Below are positions 37,724 to 44,627 of a DNA stretch of 44,627 nucleotides, piece after piece. A program made the position numbers and the translations under genes. Positions within the stretch are counted from its first letter, which is position 1. Every line of letters begins with the position of its first letter. The stretch comes from Halostella limicola (GTDB taxonomy: Archaea; Halobacteriota; Halobacteria; Halobacteriales; Natronoarchaeaceae), in contig NZ_RCDI01000009.1 of assembly GCF_003675875.1 (NCBI RefSeq), positions 1-44,627 on the forward strand. The letters are read 5' to 3'. Under the pieces are notes generated by a model that did not search any database, was not told where the DNA came from, and saw nothing but the letters and a program-made list of their open reading frames with translations.

Positions 37724-37992
37724 GGGTTTTCGGTGTTGGTGAGAAGGTCGGTTCGCGAGTCGATGCTGGCAAGCGGCCACGGGAGGTCGTGCGGGTCCGG
37801 TGGGTCGATAACCATCGTCTCCGCTGGCAGTTCTCCCTCTGGCCAGAGAACGACTACTGGGTAGTCTTCGAGGACGCGCTGGCGGACTGTATCGCCCGGG
37901 TCGAACGGGAGATCGTCGGCGAGGTCGCTGGGGAAGTAGACCTGCGTCGTGTTCCTGACCGGGTTTGCACGGCCCTCACCGAAGGAGTCCAT
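37720..37992 (-). CDS. Small protein, possible AbrB-like fold, 90 aa
   Basis: TTQVYFPSDLADDLPFDPGD with TVRQRVLEDYPVVVLWPEG resembles the swapped-hairpin AbrB/MazE pattern (strand, Pro-Ser, Leu...GD, strand). A GGAGG Shine-Dalgarno lies 8 bases before the ATG at 37992. It follows a regulated interval with a perfect palindrome, so it may be a local regulator at the head of a sub-operon. Confidence 0.6.
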   Translation of the reverse strand: MDSFGEGRANPVRNTTQVYFPSDLADDLPFDPGDTVRQRVLEDYPVVVLWPEGELPAETMVIDPPDPHDLPWPLASIDSRTDLLTNTENP

Positions 37993-38047
37993 CGTGGCCC
38001 CTCCGGGTGCGGTACCTGTCTGGTGTGAACGTACATTGCTTGGTCAT
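37976..38047 (-). CDS. Possible 23-aa upstream ORF
   Basis: ATG at 38045-38047 opens 23 codons (MTKQCTFTPDRYRTR...) that overlap the 90-aa gene start in another frame. It would lie about 9 bases into the transcript predicted from the TTTAAAC box at 38079-38085. It could regulate translation of the next gene, or be chance. Confidence 0.25.
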   Translation of the reverse strand: MTKQCTFTPDRYRTRRGHDGLLR

Positions 38048-38059
38048 GTGACTGGTTTC

Positions 38060-38085
38060 GTTGAAACTGTTTCAACCGTTTAAAC
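38060..38085. promoter_or_regulatory. Internal promoter with perfect palindrome
   Basis: GTTGAAAC (38060-38067), one base, GTTTCAAC (38069-38076) is a perfect 8-bp dyad. A GTTTAAAC (38078-38085) next to it is a good TATA box for minus-strand transcription towards 37992. The dyad would sit just downstream of the TATA box, an effective repressor position. Confidence 0.6.
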
Positions 38086-38111
38086 GCAGTTTGAGAAACG
38101 AACGAGCCGGA

Positions 38112-38429
38112 TTAGTCGCGGACCCACCACGGATCCCAACCTCCGACTCGGCGGCGGACGGACGACCCTTGCCCTTCGTAATTCTCGCGGGCGTGCGAGG
38201 AGTTCTTCAGGACGAAGCTGAAGAATATCGCACCCATCACCATCCCGATCGCGTAGAAGCCCTGCGCGATCGTGATGAGCGCCCCGATGAACCAGAGGAA
38301 CGCCATGAGTGCCCGCCAGATGCCGTCGAGGAAGCCCACTTCGGCGGAGCGACGTGTGAACAGCCAGTAACCGCCGACCATCGAGAGGAGAACAGCAGCC
38401 GGGAAGAGGACCCAATCAGAGGCCATCAT
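38112..38429 (-). CDS. Small membrane protein, 105 aa
   Basis: Three hydrophobic stretches (about 5-24, 37-56, 58-75), then a basic tail (HARENYEGQ...RRRVGGWDPWWVRD). Start overlaps the previous stop (ATGA). The chain of small membrane proteins here (38112-40406) resembles the membrane-channel part of a secretion apparatus in layout, without recognisable homology. Confidence 0.75.
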   Translation of the reverse strand: MMASDWVLFPAAVLLSMVGGYWLFTRRSAEVGFLDGIWRALMAFLWFIGALITIAQGFYAIGMVMGAIFFSFVLKNSSHARENYEGQGSSVRRRVGGWDPWWVRD

Positions 38430-38644
38430 CGGCTACCCTCCTGTTCCTCACGGCGCTTTCGGTCTGACCACCGGCCGTGGCTGGCGTTCAGTACGTAATC
38501 GCGGACGAACGGGCCGGCGAGTGCAACAAACACGATGATGGTGGCGAGGAACGCGGCGAGGAAGAACCCGCCAGGGTTGAGTAGGCTCACGAGGACGATG
38601 AACCCCGCGAGACCGTACGCGAACCACTGTAGTATGCTTGCCAT
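38426..38644 (-). CDS. Small two-span membrane protein, 72 aa
   Basis: Helices at about 6-22 and 26-46 (FFLAAFLATIIVFVALAG), then a basic tail DRKRREEQEGSR. This layout is like VirB2/VirB3-sized proteins of type IV secretion, but the similarity is only size and topology. Overlaps neighbours at both ends. Confidence 0.72.
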   Translation of the reverse strand: MASILQWFAYGLAGFIVLVSLLNPGGFFLAAFLATIIVFVALAGPFVRDYVLNASHGRWSDRKRREEQEGSR

Positions 38645-39945
38645 TATCGATCCCTCCCGAGTACTGCGCCAGTTGCTGGTAGTGCTGCGAGCTGTCCCAT
38701 GGGTTCGATCTGCCCGAAGATGTTGAGGTTCTTCAGGTCGGCCAGCGAGCTCCGGAGCGACTGAACGTCGTACTTGAACTTGTCTACCGGGCTGGGGTTG
38801 GCCGTGAACTTGACCTCCGCGTCGCGGTCGTTGAAGACGAACTGGACCTTCCCGTCAAGTTCCCGGACGAACACGGCGTCGTCCGCTTCCTGATTAACGG
38901 GGCGCCAGGGACCGTCCTCTGACGTTCGGTAGACCGCGCGCCACTCGTCGATAGAGCGATTCATCGACTCGTTCTCTAACGGAATCGTCACGTAGCTGCC
39001 GTTAGTTTCGGGCGCGGCGAACTGGTACTCTCGTTGTTCGAGTTCCTCGTCGCCACTGAGGGGATTGAGGCTACTAAGACGGTCAACGATGCCCTCGGCC
39101 TGTCGCTTTTGTTCGTCTCGCCACGACGGGACGATGACCGTCGGCTTGCTCGGGGCGAACGTGGCCTCAGAGTTCGCCGGGAGCGTGAACGTGATCTCCG
39201 TGTATGTCTCCTGCGTGTCGAAGTTGGTCACGTCGTGCCACGCTGCTGTCGTCGTGCCGTTCATGCTCTCCACGTCGCCGCGTTCAGTCGCGGGCATCAT
39301 CTCGTCGGAGATGCGGACCGTCACGTTGACGCAGTAGCCGTTCGGGTTCTCCGCTTCGATCCGGTAGAACGCGTCACTCTCGGAGACGATGACGCGGGTG
39401 TTCGACTCCGTTGAGGTGGCCTCGCCGGTGTCGTTGAACTCCGCGATCGTCGAGTTGTCCCGGAACGCGTCGTGGACGACTTCCGTCGAGCAGTCCGCCG
39501 CTGCGGGTGAACTACCGGCCGCGGCGTTGCCGACGCCCATCGTCCCGACGACGAGCGAAGTCACCACAAGCGTGAGGACGAGTAGCGTCCCGATTGAAGT
39601 CGATCCGCGCCGGTCACGGTGCGGGAGGCAACTGTCCCAGAGCGACTTGAGCCACTTCGCGCTGTCGGAGCCCCAAAGGGCTTGGCCGACGTGTTTGAGT
39701 CGCTCGACGTCGACGACCGACACGACCCAGACGAACAGGACGACACCAGCGAGCGGCGCGATGTACGTCCCTCCCGACGCCGCAAGGGAAATGAGGAAGA
39801 GGGCAACCAGCAGGAATATGGCCGACGTGAGGACGAAGAACAGCAGGTACTCGCCCTGGTGCCACAGTTCCCGCGGGTTCAGGTTCGAGATGCGCCGGCG
39901 CGCCGCGCCAGCTCGCTTCCGTCCGAACCTATCTCGTTGGGTCAT
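38644..39945 (-). CDS. Membrane protein with large outer domain, 433 aa
   Basis: Basic cytoplasmic start (RKRAGAARRRISNL), two helices (about 33-75), a third at about 114-136 (TLLVLTLVVTSLVVGTMGVG), then a roughly 290-residue outer domain rich in NxT/S sequons and beta strands. Two cysteines (near 151 and 207) could pair outside. The C-terminus is amphipathic. Likely a surface-exposed part of the apparatus. Unrecognised. Confidence 0.76.
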   Translation of the reverse strand: MTQRDRFGRKRAGAARRRISNLNPRELWHQGEYLLFFVLTSAIFLLVALFLISLAASGGTYIAPLAGVVLFVWVVSVVDVERLKHVGQALWGSDSAKWLKSLWDSCLPHRDRRGSTSIGTLLVLTLVVTSLVVGTMGVGNAAAGSSPAAADCSTEVVHDAFRDNSTIAEFNDTGEATSTESNTRVIVSESDAFYRIEAENPNGYCVNVTVRISDEMMPATERGDVESMNGTTTAAWHDVTNFDTQETYTEITFTLPANSEATFAPSKPTVIVPSWRDEQKRQAEGIVDRLSSLNPLSGDEELEQREYQFAAPETNGSYVTIPLENESMNRSIDEWRAVYRTSEDGPWRPVNQEADDAVFVRELDGKVQFVFNDRDAEVKFTANPSPVDKFKYDVQSLRSSLADLKNLNIFGQIEPMGQLAALPATGAVLGRDR

Positions 39946-40406
39946 TCGTCATCCCTCCGCCGAACGTCGAACTTCCCGGACGGCATCCCGAACGACGGCA
40001 TCGAAATGTCCGGGGTGAGCCACTTCCACGCTCGGTCGCCGTCGTCGGACCATCGGGAGACCCCAATGAACAGGAAGATCGACCAGAACAGGACAAACCC
40101 GACAGTCACCAACCCTGTGAATAGGGAGGTCCCGATCGACCAGAGGATCATGATGATGGCGCCAGTGACCTGGTCGTCTGGGTCCTCTGCTGACAGGGCG
40201 TTATTGGCGGCCTCGACGGTCACACTGTAGAACCAGTTCCCGATCTCCGCCGTGAGGGTGCCCTCCCGGGCGTAGTCCTTCGCGCCAGAGGCAATCTGCT
40301 TGATATCCTTCAGAGCCGCCTTGGTGGCCGCCATGATGAACTTGGGGAAGACTGCTATATCGCGTGGCATTCGGCGGATTTTCTCGCCGGGTGAGCGTCC
40401 TCCCAT
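39942..40406 (-). CDS. Membrane protein, 154 aa
   Basis: Start 40406 (MGGRSPGEKIRRMPRD) lies 2 bases after the previous stop; an upstream frame start would overlap that gene. Amphipathic basic N-terminus, hydrophobic hairpin at about 80-112 (VTGAIIMILWSIGTSLF, VTVGFVLFWSIFLFIG), polar tail. Stop overlaps the 433-aa gene start (ATGA). Confidence 0.74.
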   Translation of the reverse strand: MGGRSPGEKIRRMPRDIAVFPKFIMAATKAALKDIKQIASGAKDYAREGTLTAEIGNWFYSVTVEAANNALSAEDPDDQVTGAIIMILWSIGTSLFTGLVTVGFVLFWSIFLFIGVSRWSDDGDRAWKWLTPDISMPSFGMPSGKFDVRRRDDE

Positions 40407-40408
40407 GG

Positions 40409-40591
40409 TTACCTCCAGAACATCAGCATGTCTTTCAGCCGCCCCATCCATCCCTGAACGTGCCACTTCCGGCGCCGGAGCATCGTCTGGAAGCGGTTCT
40501 CGTGGGCCTGCTTCCCCGCGTCGCGTTTCTTTCGTGGATCGTACAGGCGGCCGTTCCGGTCCCGTTTGCGCCGTCTATCCTTGTGCGTCAT
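40409..40591 (-). CDS. Highly basic small protein, 60 aa
   Basis: MTHKDRRRKRDRNGR, DPRKKRDAGK and LRRRKWHVQG: over a third Lys/Arg, the opposite of the acidic proteome. The start overlaps the 253-aa gene by 17 bases. Such basicity suggests DNA binding or compaction, or membrane-surface binding, in the transfer or packaging process. Confidence 0.7.
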   Translation of the reverse strand: MTHKDRRRKRDRNGRLYDPRKKRDAGKQAHENRFQTMLRRRKWHVQGWMGRLKDMLMFWR

Positions 40592-41336
40592 TGCGGAGTT
40601 CCTCCTGAGTTTGGTCGAGCCAGATGGTCGAGCGGATGTCACACCGTTCAGCGTTCGCGAGGCTTTCCGCACCGCAGTACTGCCCGATGAGTTCAGCCTG
40701 ATACGACTGGTCGAGAGACTCGTCGTTCGCCATGCGGTCAGCGATGTCTCCGACGAGGTCGTCGGCATTCTTCGCCCCCTCGCCCTCGACTACCCAGGTG
40801 TGGTCGATGCTGCGGTTGGTTTCGTTCCACTCGCTCTCGTTCAGCGCCTGGAGAGAGGTGAGCGTGTTCGGATCCGTCGACTCGTTGAGCTCGCCGACGA
40901 CGTAGACCGTCTGCGGTTCAGAGTCATCGTGCGCGATGATGACCTCGTGGACGTCGTAGCCGGTCGTGACTTCCACCGAGTCGCGAGCGTTTATCTCCTG
41001 CTCGTAAGTCGACGCGTTCCCGTTGACCGCCTGCTTGAAGGCGACCGCCCGGTCCGCGTTGGTAGTGTCGTCGTTGCCCAGCACGTTGCCGACCTGCGAC
41101 TGTATCCGGGCGATTTGGCCTCTGACGCTGGAGTAGATGATGTCGATGCTTTCGCTCACCGACGACGGGATGATCCCGCTGTCCGTCTCGTTGGAGTCGC
41201 TACTCGACAGGAACCCGTCGATGGGGTCCGAATCGTTCGTGCTATCCTGAGCCGCCGCGACGCCGACGCCGCTCGGTAGGAGTGCGCCGACGAGTAAGAC
41301 GGCGGTCAGGACGGTGATGAATTGCTTGAGTTTCAT
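40575..41336 (-). CDS. Secreted protein of the transfer block, 253 aa
   Basis: Start 41336 (MKLKQFITVLTAVLL) gives a Sec signal peptide cleaved near AAAQD (residue 29). Upstream codons from a GTG at 41408 run through a hairpin and spoil the signal. The mature part is acidic with several N-sequons and two cysteines near the end (QYCGAES, AERCDIR) that could form a disulfide. Unrecognised. Confidence 0.75.
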   Translation of the reverse strand: MKLKQFITVLTAVLLVGALLPSGVGVAAAQDSTNDSDPIDGFLSSSDSNETDSGIIPSSVSESIDIIYSSVRGQIARIQSQVGNVLGNDDTTNADRAVAFKQAVNGNASTYEQEINARDSVEVTTGYDVHEVIIAHDDSEPQTVYVVGELNESTDPNTLTSLQALNESEWNETNRSIDHTWVVEGEGAKNADDLVGDIADRMANDESLDQSYQAELIGQYCGAESLANAERCDIRSTIWLDQTQEELRNDAQG

Positions 41337-41402
41337 GTGTACTGCGGGGTCGGAGTTGGTCAGTCGCTCTTCGCAGACGCCGATGTTATCCCGGCGTCGG
41401 AT

Positions 41403-41442
41403 GCTCACCAGCGGAGTCGAACCGCTGTATGCCTGCGTGAGT
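41403..41442 (-). ncRNA. tRNA-like T-arm/acceptor minihelix 3
   Basis: On the minus strand ACTCAC (41442-41437) pairs with GTGAGC (41408-41403). After a 9-base linker come CAGCGG (41427-41422), loop TTCGACT, and CCGCTG (41414-41409), which abuts the acceptor strand directly. Same architecture as minihelix 1 at 18414-18459. It lies in the 132-base gap between two operon genes, where it may serve as a processing or regulatory element. Confidence 0.42.
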
Positions 41443-41468
41443 ACGTCGAAAGAAGTCGTCGGGTGGCG

Positions 41469-41801
41469 TTAGTCTGCCAGCGCGGGGGAGATCTCCCCAT
41501 CGCCCGCTGGCGTGGACCGGGCGACGGTCGTCATGTACTCCTCGGCGGCCGCAACTGCTTCGGAGTACGAGGTTGGTCGCTCGACGAACTCCTCGTCGCC
41601 GTCGATCGTGGTCGTCGTGACTGCCCAGCGTCGGCAGCCAAGGTCGACCGGCCAGAGTTTCACCTCGTCGCCACCGTAGCCGTCGCCGCGTCCCTTCCAG
41701 CGTTCGAGCCGGAGGGAGCGGTTGGTTCTGTACCACTGCCCGTCGGGGTCCGGAACGCCGGTCCCGCGCCGGAGGTCCGCGAGACGCCTGAAGAGCGTCA
41801 T
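41469..41801 (-). CDS. Small soluble protein, 110 aa
   Basis: Basic first half (FRRLADLRRGTGVPDPDGQW, RLERWKGRG), strands (VKLWPVDLGCRRWAVTTTT), and an acidic helical end (SYSEAVAAAEEYMTTVAR). No signal peptide. Four bases after the glycoprotein gene. Possibly a cytoplasmic partner of it. Unrecognised. Confidence 0.68.
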   Translation of the reverse strand: MTLFRRLADLRRGTGVPDPDGQWYRTNRSLRLERWKGRGDGYGGDEVKLWPVDLGCRRWAVTTTTIDGDEEFVERPTSYSEAVAAAEEYMTTVARSTPAGDGEISPALAD

Positions 41802-41805
41802 CGCG

Positions 41806-42861
41806 TTACACCCCCGCCGCGCGGGTGGCCTCGAAGTTGTTGATGCTCAGTGCGTCGAAGAGGCCGTCGACGGGCATCAGGCTCATCGGGCTGATGAGCG
41901 AGATGCCGTAGACGTCGAAGGCCTGGCTGAAGCTGGCGCCACCGGTGAGGTCCACGTCGACGGAGTCAGTCGCGCCGTGGTTCATGATCTGCACCGCGGA
42001 AGAGCCACCGAGGTCCTCGGTGTAGACAGCGTACGTGTCGCTGGTGTTCGCCGAGTCCGGGGCTTCCTCGTAGTAGACCGGGACGGCCTCGCCGTCGACC
42101 ATCGCGGTCGCGGTCCAGATGCGGTCACCCGCTTCGGCGCTGGAGCCAGCAACCGGGAGCGGGTTCGTATCGTCGACAGAGTCCGAGAAGTCCTGTGCGA
42201 CACTACCGTTACCCAGCGCCATCACGACCGTCGTGTTCTCGGTGACGTTCTTCGTCGTCGAGAGGTCGGTGTAGTCCTCAGCGTGGGCGTACGGCAGCGA
42301 GACGTTGACACCGAATGCGCCGAAGGACTCGCCCTCGCTCAGGTCGACGATGTTGCCAGCGTCGACGTCCGAGGCGCTGACGTACTCGACGGCGTAGGAG
42401 TCGTCAGTCTCGACGTAGGCCGTGAATGAGGTGTTGTCGGGGCTGGAGACGTTGGTGTTGTTGTACGCCGTGACCTCGATCGTGACGTTGTCGTTGATGC
42501 CGCGTTCGAGGTCGGCGAGTTCACCGTGGTTGACGGAGACGTTGAAGTGCCCGTCGTTGTCGGTGCTGTTCCACATCACCGTCTCGGGCGTCGAGTTCGC
42601 GTAGACGAGGTCGCCCGTGCCGTTGTGGGCGATCTCTACTTTCGACTCGTTGGAGTCCGCCTGGTACTGCACGACTGTCGCCTGCGAGGCGTTCGCGGTG
42701 AAGTTGGTGATGGTGCTACCCGTCTGGAGCTCGGTCGTCGTGGTTGTGTCGTCCGTCGCGCTCGTGTCGATGGTCGGCGCGGCGGCCATCGCGCCACCGC
42801 TGATGACCGACAGCGCCAGTGCGACTGCGAGCACGCTGCTAATCGCTTTTCGAGAGTTCAT
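41806..42861 (-). CDS. Abundantly glycosylatable secreted protein, candidate major particle/surface protein, 351 aa
   Basis: Sec signal at residues 1-27 (AISSVLAVALALSVISGGAM, AAA). The mature chain carries about 16 NxS/T sequons, is Thr/Asp/Val-rich and beta-structured, and ends with a moderately hydrophobic stretch (VYGISLISPMSLMPVDGL). No S-layer C-terminal PGF-type signal. First full gene after the 210-base gap, upstream of the membrane-protein series, the position expected for a major pilin- or coat-like product. Function inferred. Confidence 0.75.
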   Translation of the reverse strand: MNSRKAISSVLAVALALSVISGGAMAAAPTIDTSATDDTTTTTELQTGSTITNFTANASQATVVQYQADSNESKVEIAHNGTGDLVYANSTPETVMWNSTDNDGHFNVSVNHGELADLERGINDNVTIEVTAYNNTNVSSPDNTSFTAYVETDDSYAVEYVSASDVDAGNIVDLSEGESFGAFGVNVSLPYAHAEDYTDLSTTKNVTENTTVVMALGNGSVAQDFSDSVDDTNPLPVAGSSAEAGDRIWTATAMVDGEAVPVYYEEAPDSANTSDTYAVYTEDLGGSSAVQIMNHGATDSVDVDLTGGASFSQAFDVYGISLISPMSLMPVDGLFDALSINNFEATRAAGV

Positions 42862-42974
42862 TGAGTTGTTGAAGGATGCGGTTGGTTAGTGGGCTGTACG
42901 TGCGCGGGGTCGGGAAGGGGAGGCGGAGGCACTCCTCCTCCGCTCCACCGTAGGTCTGATTGTTGGTAGGTCAT
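42858..42974 (-). CDS. Possible 38-aa leader ORF
   Basis: ATG at 42974 follows GGAG on the minus strand and its TGA overlaps the glycoprotein ATG as ATGA. Product starts MTYQQSDLRW and includes a Gly/Pro-rich run. Because the glycoprotein start has no own Shine-Dalgarno, this ORF may supply ribosomes by coupling. Confidence 0.4.
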   Translation of the reverse strand: MTYQQSDLRWSGGGVPPPPLPDPAHVQPTNQPHPSTTQ

Positions 42975-43071
42975 GGATGGGTCTCCTCGAGCTCGATGTC
43001 TGGTAATGAGAATCTTTCAGTCTCTACGCGAGTGAATCAGCCGATACGTCTACACACAGAACTGCCCACTC
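42862..43071. promoter_or_regulatory. Interval between spike gene and glycoprotein gene
   Basis: 210 bases. Contains GGGGAGGCGGAGGCACTC followed by CCTCCTCCGCTCC (42916-42947), an imperfect GC-rich stem-loop, and the 38-aa ORF. It is the only sizeable break in the 22.8-kb minus-strand block, so it likely ends the first transcript and starts the second. No clear TATA box is seen. Confidence 0.4.
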
Positions 43072-44556
43072 CTACTCGTTTGCTCGTTGAACCTCAAACA
43101 CGGTTCTCCCCTCGTTCACTTCGCCGTTGTTTGCCTTCGCAACGACAGTAAGCACCTGCCCTTCGAGGAGATACACTGATTGATTGATGGTAAGTGACTG
43201 TCGGTGATTTTGGCTCCCACTGAGATCATTCTCCGAGAACCGAACTTCGGATCCGTCGCGGTGGAGAGTGGCGTATATCTGATGGTCTGATGTTTGCCCT
43301 GTGAATTGCAGTGTGGCGTCGACATCGTACCAGCCCGTTGTGGGGGCAACGTAGCCATTATCTGGCTCTGAGAAAGCCCGCTCGAAGTCAGGAGCAACCG
43401 TGTCGAACGTCACCGTCTGCTCACTCCCGTCCATCGTTTGCGCTCCAAGTGAACTGCTCTTGAATATCCGAGCGTATGCTGACTTCGTAGCCGTTGGAAC
43501 CGCGACCCCCAGTGACCAATCATGATTCTCGTCCTTTCCGTCAACAATCGCCATCGGCTCGCCGCCCCAGTCGCCCGCAAGAATGTCCATATGGTGCATC
43601 CCCGTCCGACGCCACGTACTCTCAATGAGTGAGTTGTCACCTCGAAGAATTGGGGACGTGTCCACCTCGGACCAACTAAACGACGACGTAGAGAGGTCAG
43701 TAATGCGGAACCAACGGACTTGCGTATTCGTCTGGTCCTCGATTGGCAATTCGATATGGTGAGGGTAGACGTGAGCACGGCCAGCGCCACCTTCCTCCGT
43801 CGAATCTGCCCCAATAGGGCTGTTGGCGTGTTCTGTCCACGATCGTCCCGTGATACTACGTCCTTCATCAGCGTACCACAGGGTTGCTTGGCCGTTCGTC
43901 GTCGTGATTAGATACCAACGGCCTTCCCACCAGATAGGCGTCGGGTCGCTGTTGGCCGCCCCTGTGAGAATCGTCTCTTGTAGCGTCGGAGACGGCGTTG
44001 AATCGAACCCGTCGAACGTGTATATCTGGACGCCATTGCCCGAGTGTGACGGGAGTAGATACCACTGGTCGTCGATTTTTCGAAACAGTGAGTAGGAGTA
44101 ATTGACCCCATCGGCTTGCCCGTCGAGGACCGTCCCAGATTGATAGGACAGGGAATCGGGAGAGGGGCCTTTCCAGTAGCCGATATTCTGAGAGTAGCTC
44201 CCGTCGCCGTCGTCGTCATGCTTGATTTCGGCCAGGAGATGGATCGTCCCGTCGACTGCCCGCCAGAACGGGTCTGCAATGAATCTGACGTTGTTGAGGT
44301 CGGTTACGTCCGACGCAGACACAACAGGATTCGAGAGTTGCGGGTGTTCCTTCCACGCTGGCGAGCCACCGAACTCCCCACTCATCACGTCGTGGGGGTT
44401 GTTTTGCGAGAGGTCCGCCCGTGCGCTTCGCGTGGTGCGTGCTTGCTCTGTATGTAACGATTCGGTTTCGGACGGTGGGAGCTGATACCGCTCGTCTGAT
44501 TCAGCGAGCTCACCGTCGTCGTTCTTTTCCGCTCTCGAAAGGTCTCGGTTGGACAT
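43072..44556 (-). CDS. Spike-like protein: beta-propeller plus C1q/TNF-like jelly roll, 494 aa
   Basis: Residues 1-65 are hydrophilic with no signal peptide. Residues about 75-365 repeat a five-blade-propeller pattern (RFIADPFWRAVDGTIHLLAE, SYSLFRKIDDQWYLLPSHSG, DPTPIWWEGRWYLITTT), as in GH43/GINT1-type carbohydrate-binding propellers; the usual hydrolase acids are not evident. Residues about 380-494 have a C1q/TNF-like trimer domain: GYVAPTTGWYDVDATLQFTG, IYATLHRDGSEV, VYLLEGQVLTVVA. This two-part build resembles phage receptor-binding proteins. Its DNA is more AT-rich than neighbours, suggesting acquisition. Starts across the junction after a GGAGG Shine-Dalgarno. Confidence 0.8.
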   Translation of the reverse strand: MSNRDLSRAEKNDDGELAESDERYQLPPSETESLHTEQARTTRSARADLSQNNPHDVMSGEFGGSPAWKEHPQLSNPVVSASDVTDLNNVRFIADPFWRAVDGTIHLLAEIKHDDDGDGSYSQNIGYWKGPSPDSLSYQSGTVLDGQADGVNYSYSLFRKIDDQWYLLPSHSGNGVQIYTFDGFDSTPSPTLQETILTGAANSDPTPIWWEGRWYLITTTNGQATLWYADEGRSITGRSWTEHANSPIGADSTEEGGAGRAHVYPHHIELPIEDQTNTQVRWFRITDLSTSSFSWSEVDTSPILRGDNSLIESTWRRTGMHHMDILAGDWGGEPMAIVDGKDENHDWSLGVAVPTATKSAYARIFKSSSLGAQTMDGSEQTVTFDTVAPDFERAFSEPDNGYVAPTTGWYDVDATLQFTGQTSDHQIYATLHRDGSEVRFSENDLSGSQNHRQSLTINQSVYLLEGQVLTVVAKANNGEVNEGRTVFEVQRANE

Positions 44557-44627
44557 GTACTGAAAACCTCCGTTAAATCTGGGTCGTCCGCTGCGTGTCG
44601 TCGATCGCCTCTGCCGCCCGCCCGACG
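44501..44627. repeat. Terminal direct repeat, right copy (circular overlap)
   Basis: Identical to 1-127. After removal of one copy the circle is 44,500 bp. Minus-strand bases 44573-44627 duplicate the 3' end of the 325-aa gene, whose full copy lies at 73-1050. Confidence 0.95.

Overview
The window is a complete circular haloarchaeal extrachromosomal element. Bases 1-127 are identical to bases 44501-44627, which is the overlap left when a circle of 44,500 bp is linearised, so genes at the two ends join. A halophilic archaeon (class Halobacteria) is indicated by very acidic proteins, high GC with TCGA-rich codons, archaeal MCM helicase, many Tat-type signal peptides, phiH1-type winged-helix repressors, and genes that appear to be leaderless behind TATA-like boxes. 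I see no rRNA, complete tRNA, CRISPR, IS element, or recognisable head-tail phage module (terminase, portal, HK97-type capsid). Layout: about 22.8 kb on the minus strand reads 8461 -> 73, across the junction to 44556 -> 43072, then 42974 -> 30205. It encodes an export and surface system. The first part has a 250-aa protein, a signal peptidase I, a 1247-aa secreted protein with an eight-blade PQQ-type beta-propeller, a Tat-dependent subtilase, two further Tat-motif proteins, and a beta-propeller plus C1q/TNF-like jelly-roll protein that resembles a receptor-binding spike. The second part has a heavily N-glycosylatable secreted protein, a series of membrane proteins with short overlaps, and a large P-loop ATPase with a winged-helix tail. 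Together these could be a DNA-translocation or membrane-particle apparatus: conjugation-like transfer, a plasmid-vesicle system of the pR1SE kind, or an unusual membrane virus. This is inference; no hallmark gene settles it. Bases 8751-12162 hold small regulators, a probable toxin-antitoxin pair and an HNH nuclease. Bases 12187-13119 are non-coding and exceptionally rich in hairpins; with the coiled-coil protein and MCM helicase that follow they look like the replication module. A winged-helix gene (15981-16217) appears to control both its own divergent promoter and the MCM-side leader through three copies of one dyad operator. Bases 16441-25949 are a plus-strand array of about 30 small genes, mostly start/stop overlapped and many with zinc-ribbon cysteines, plus an orphan DNA methyltransferase and a GNAT acetyltransferase. 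Bases 25976-29949 hold the ParA partition pair, small HTH/acidic proteins and an SNJ2-like tyrosine integrase, so the element can probably both replicate as a circle and integrate. Non-coding novelties include hairpins with an identical TATAGG loop in both intergenic regions flanking the MCM module, each followed by the same 13-base tail, and three tRNA-like T-arm/acceptor minihelices.
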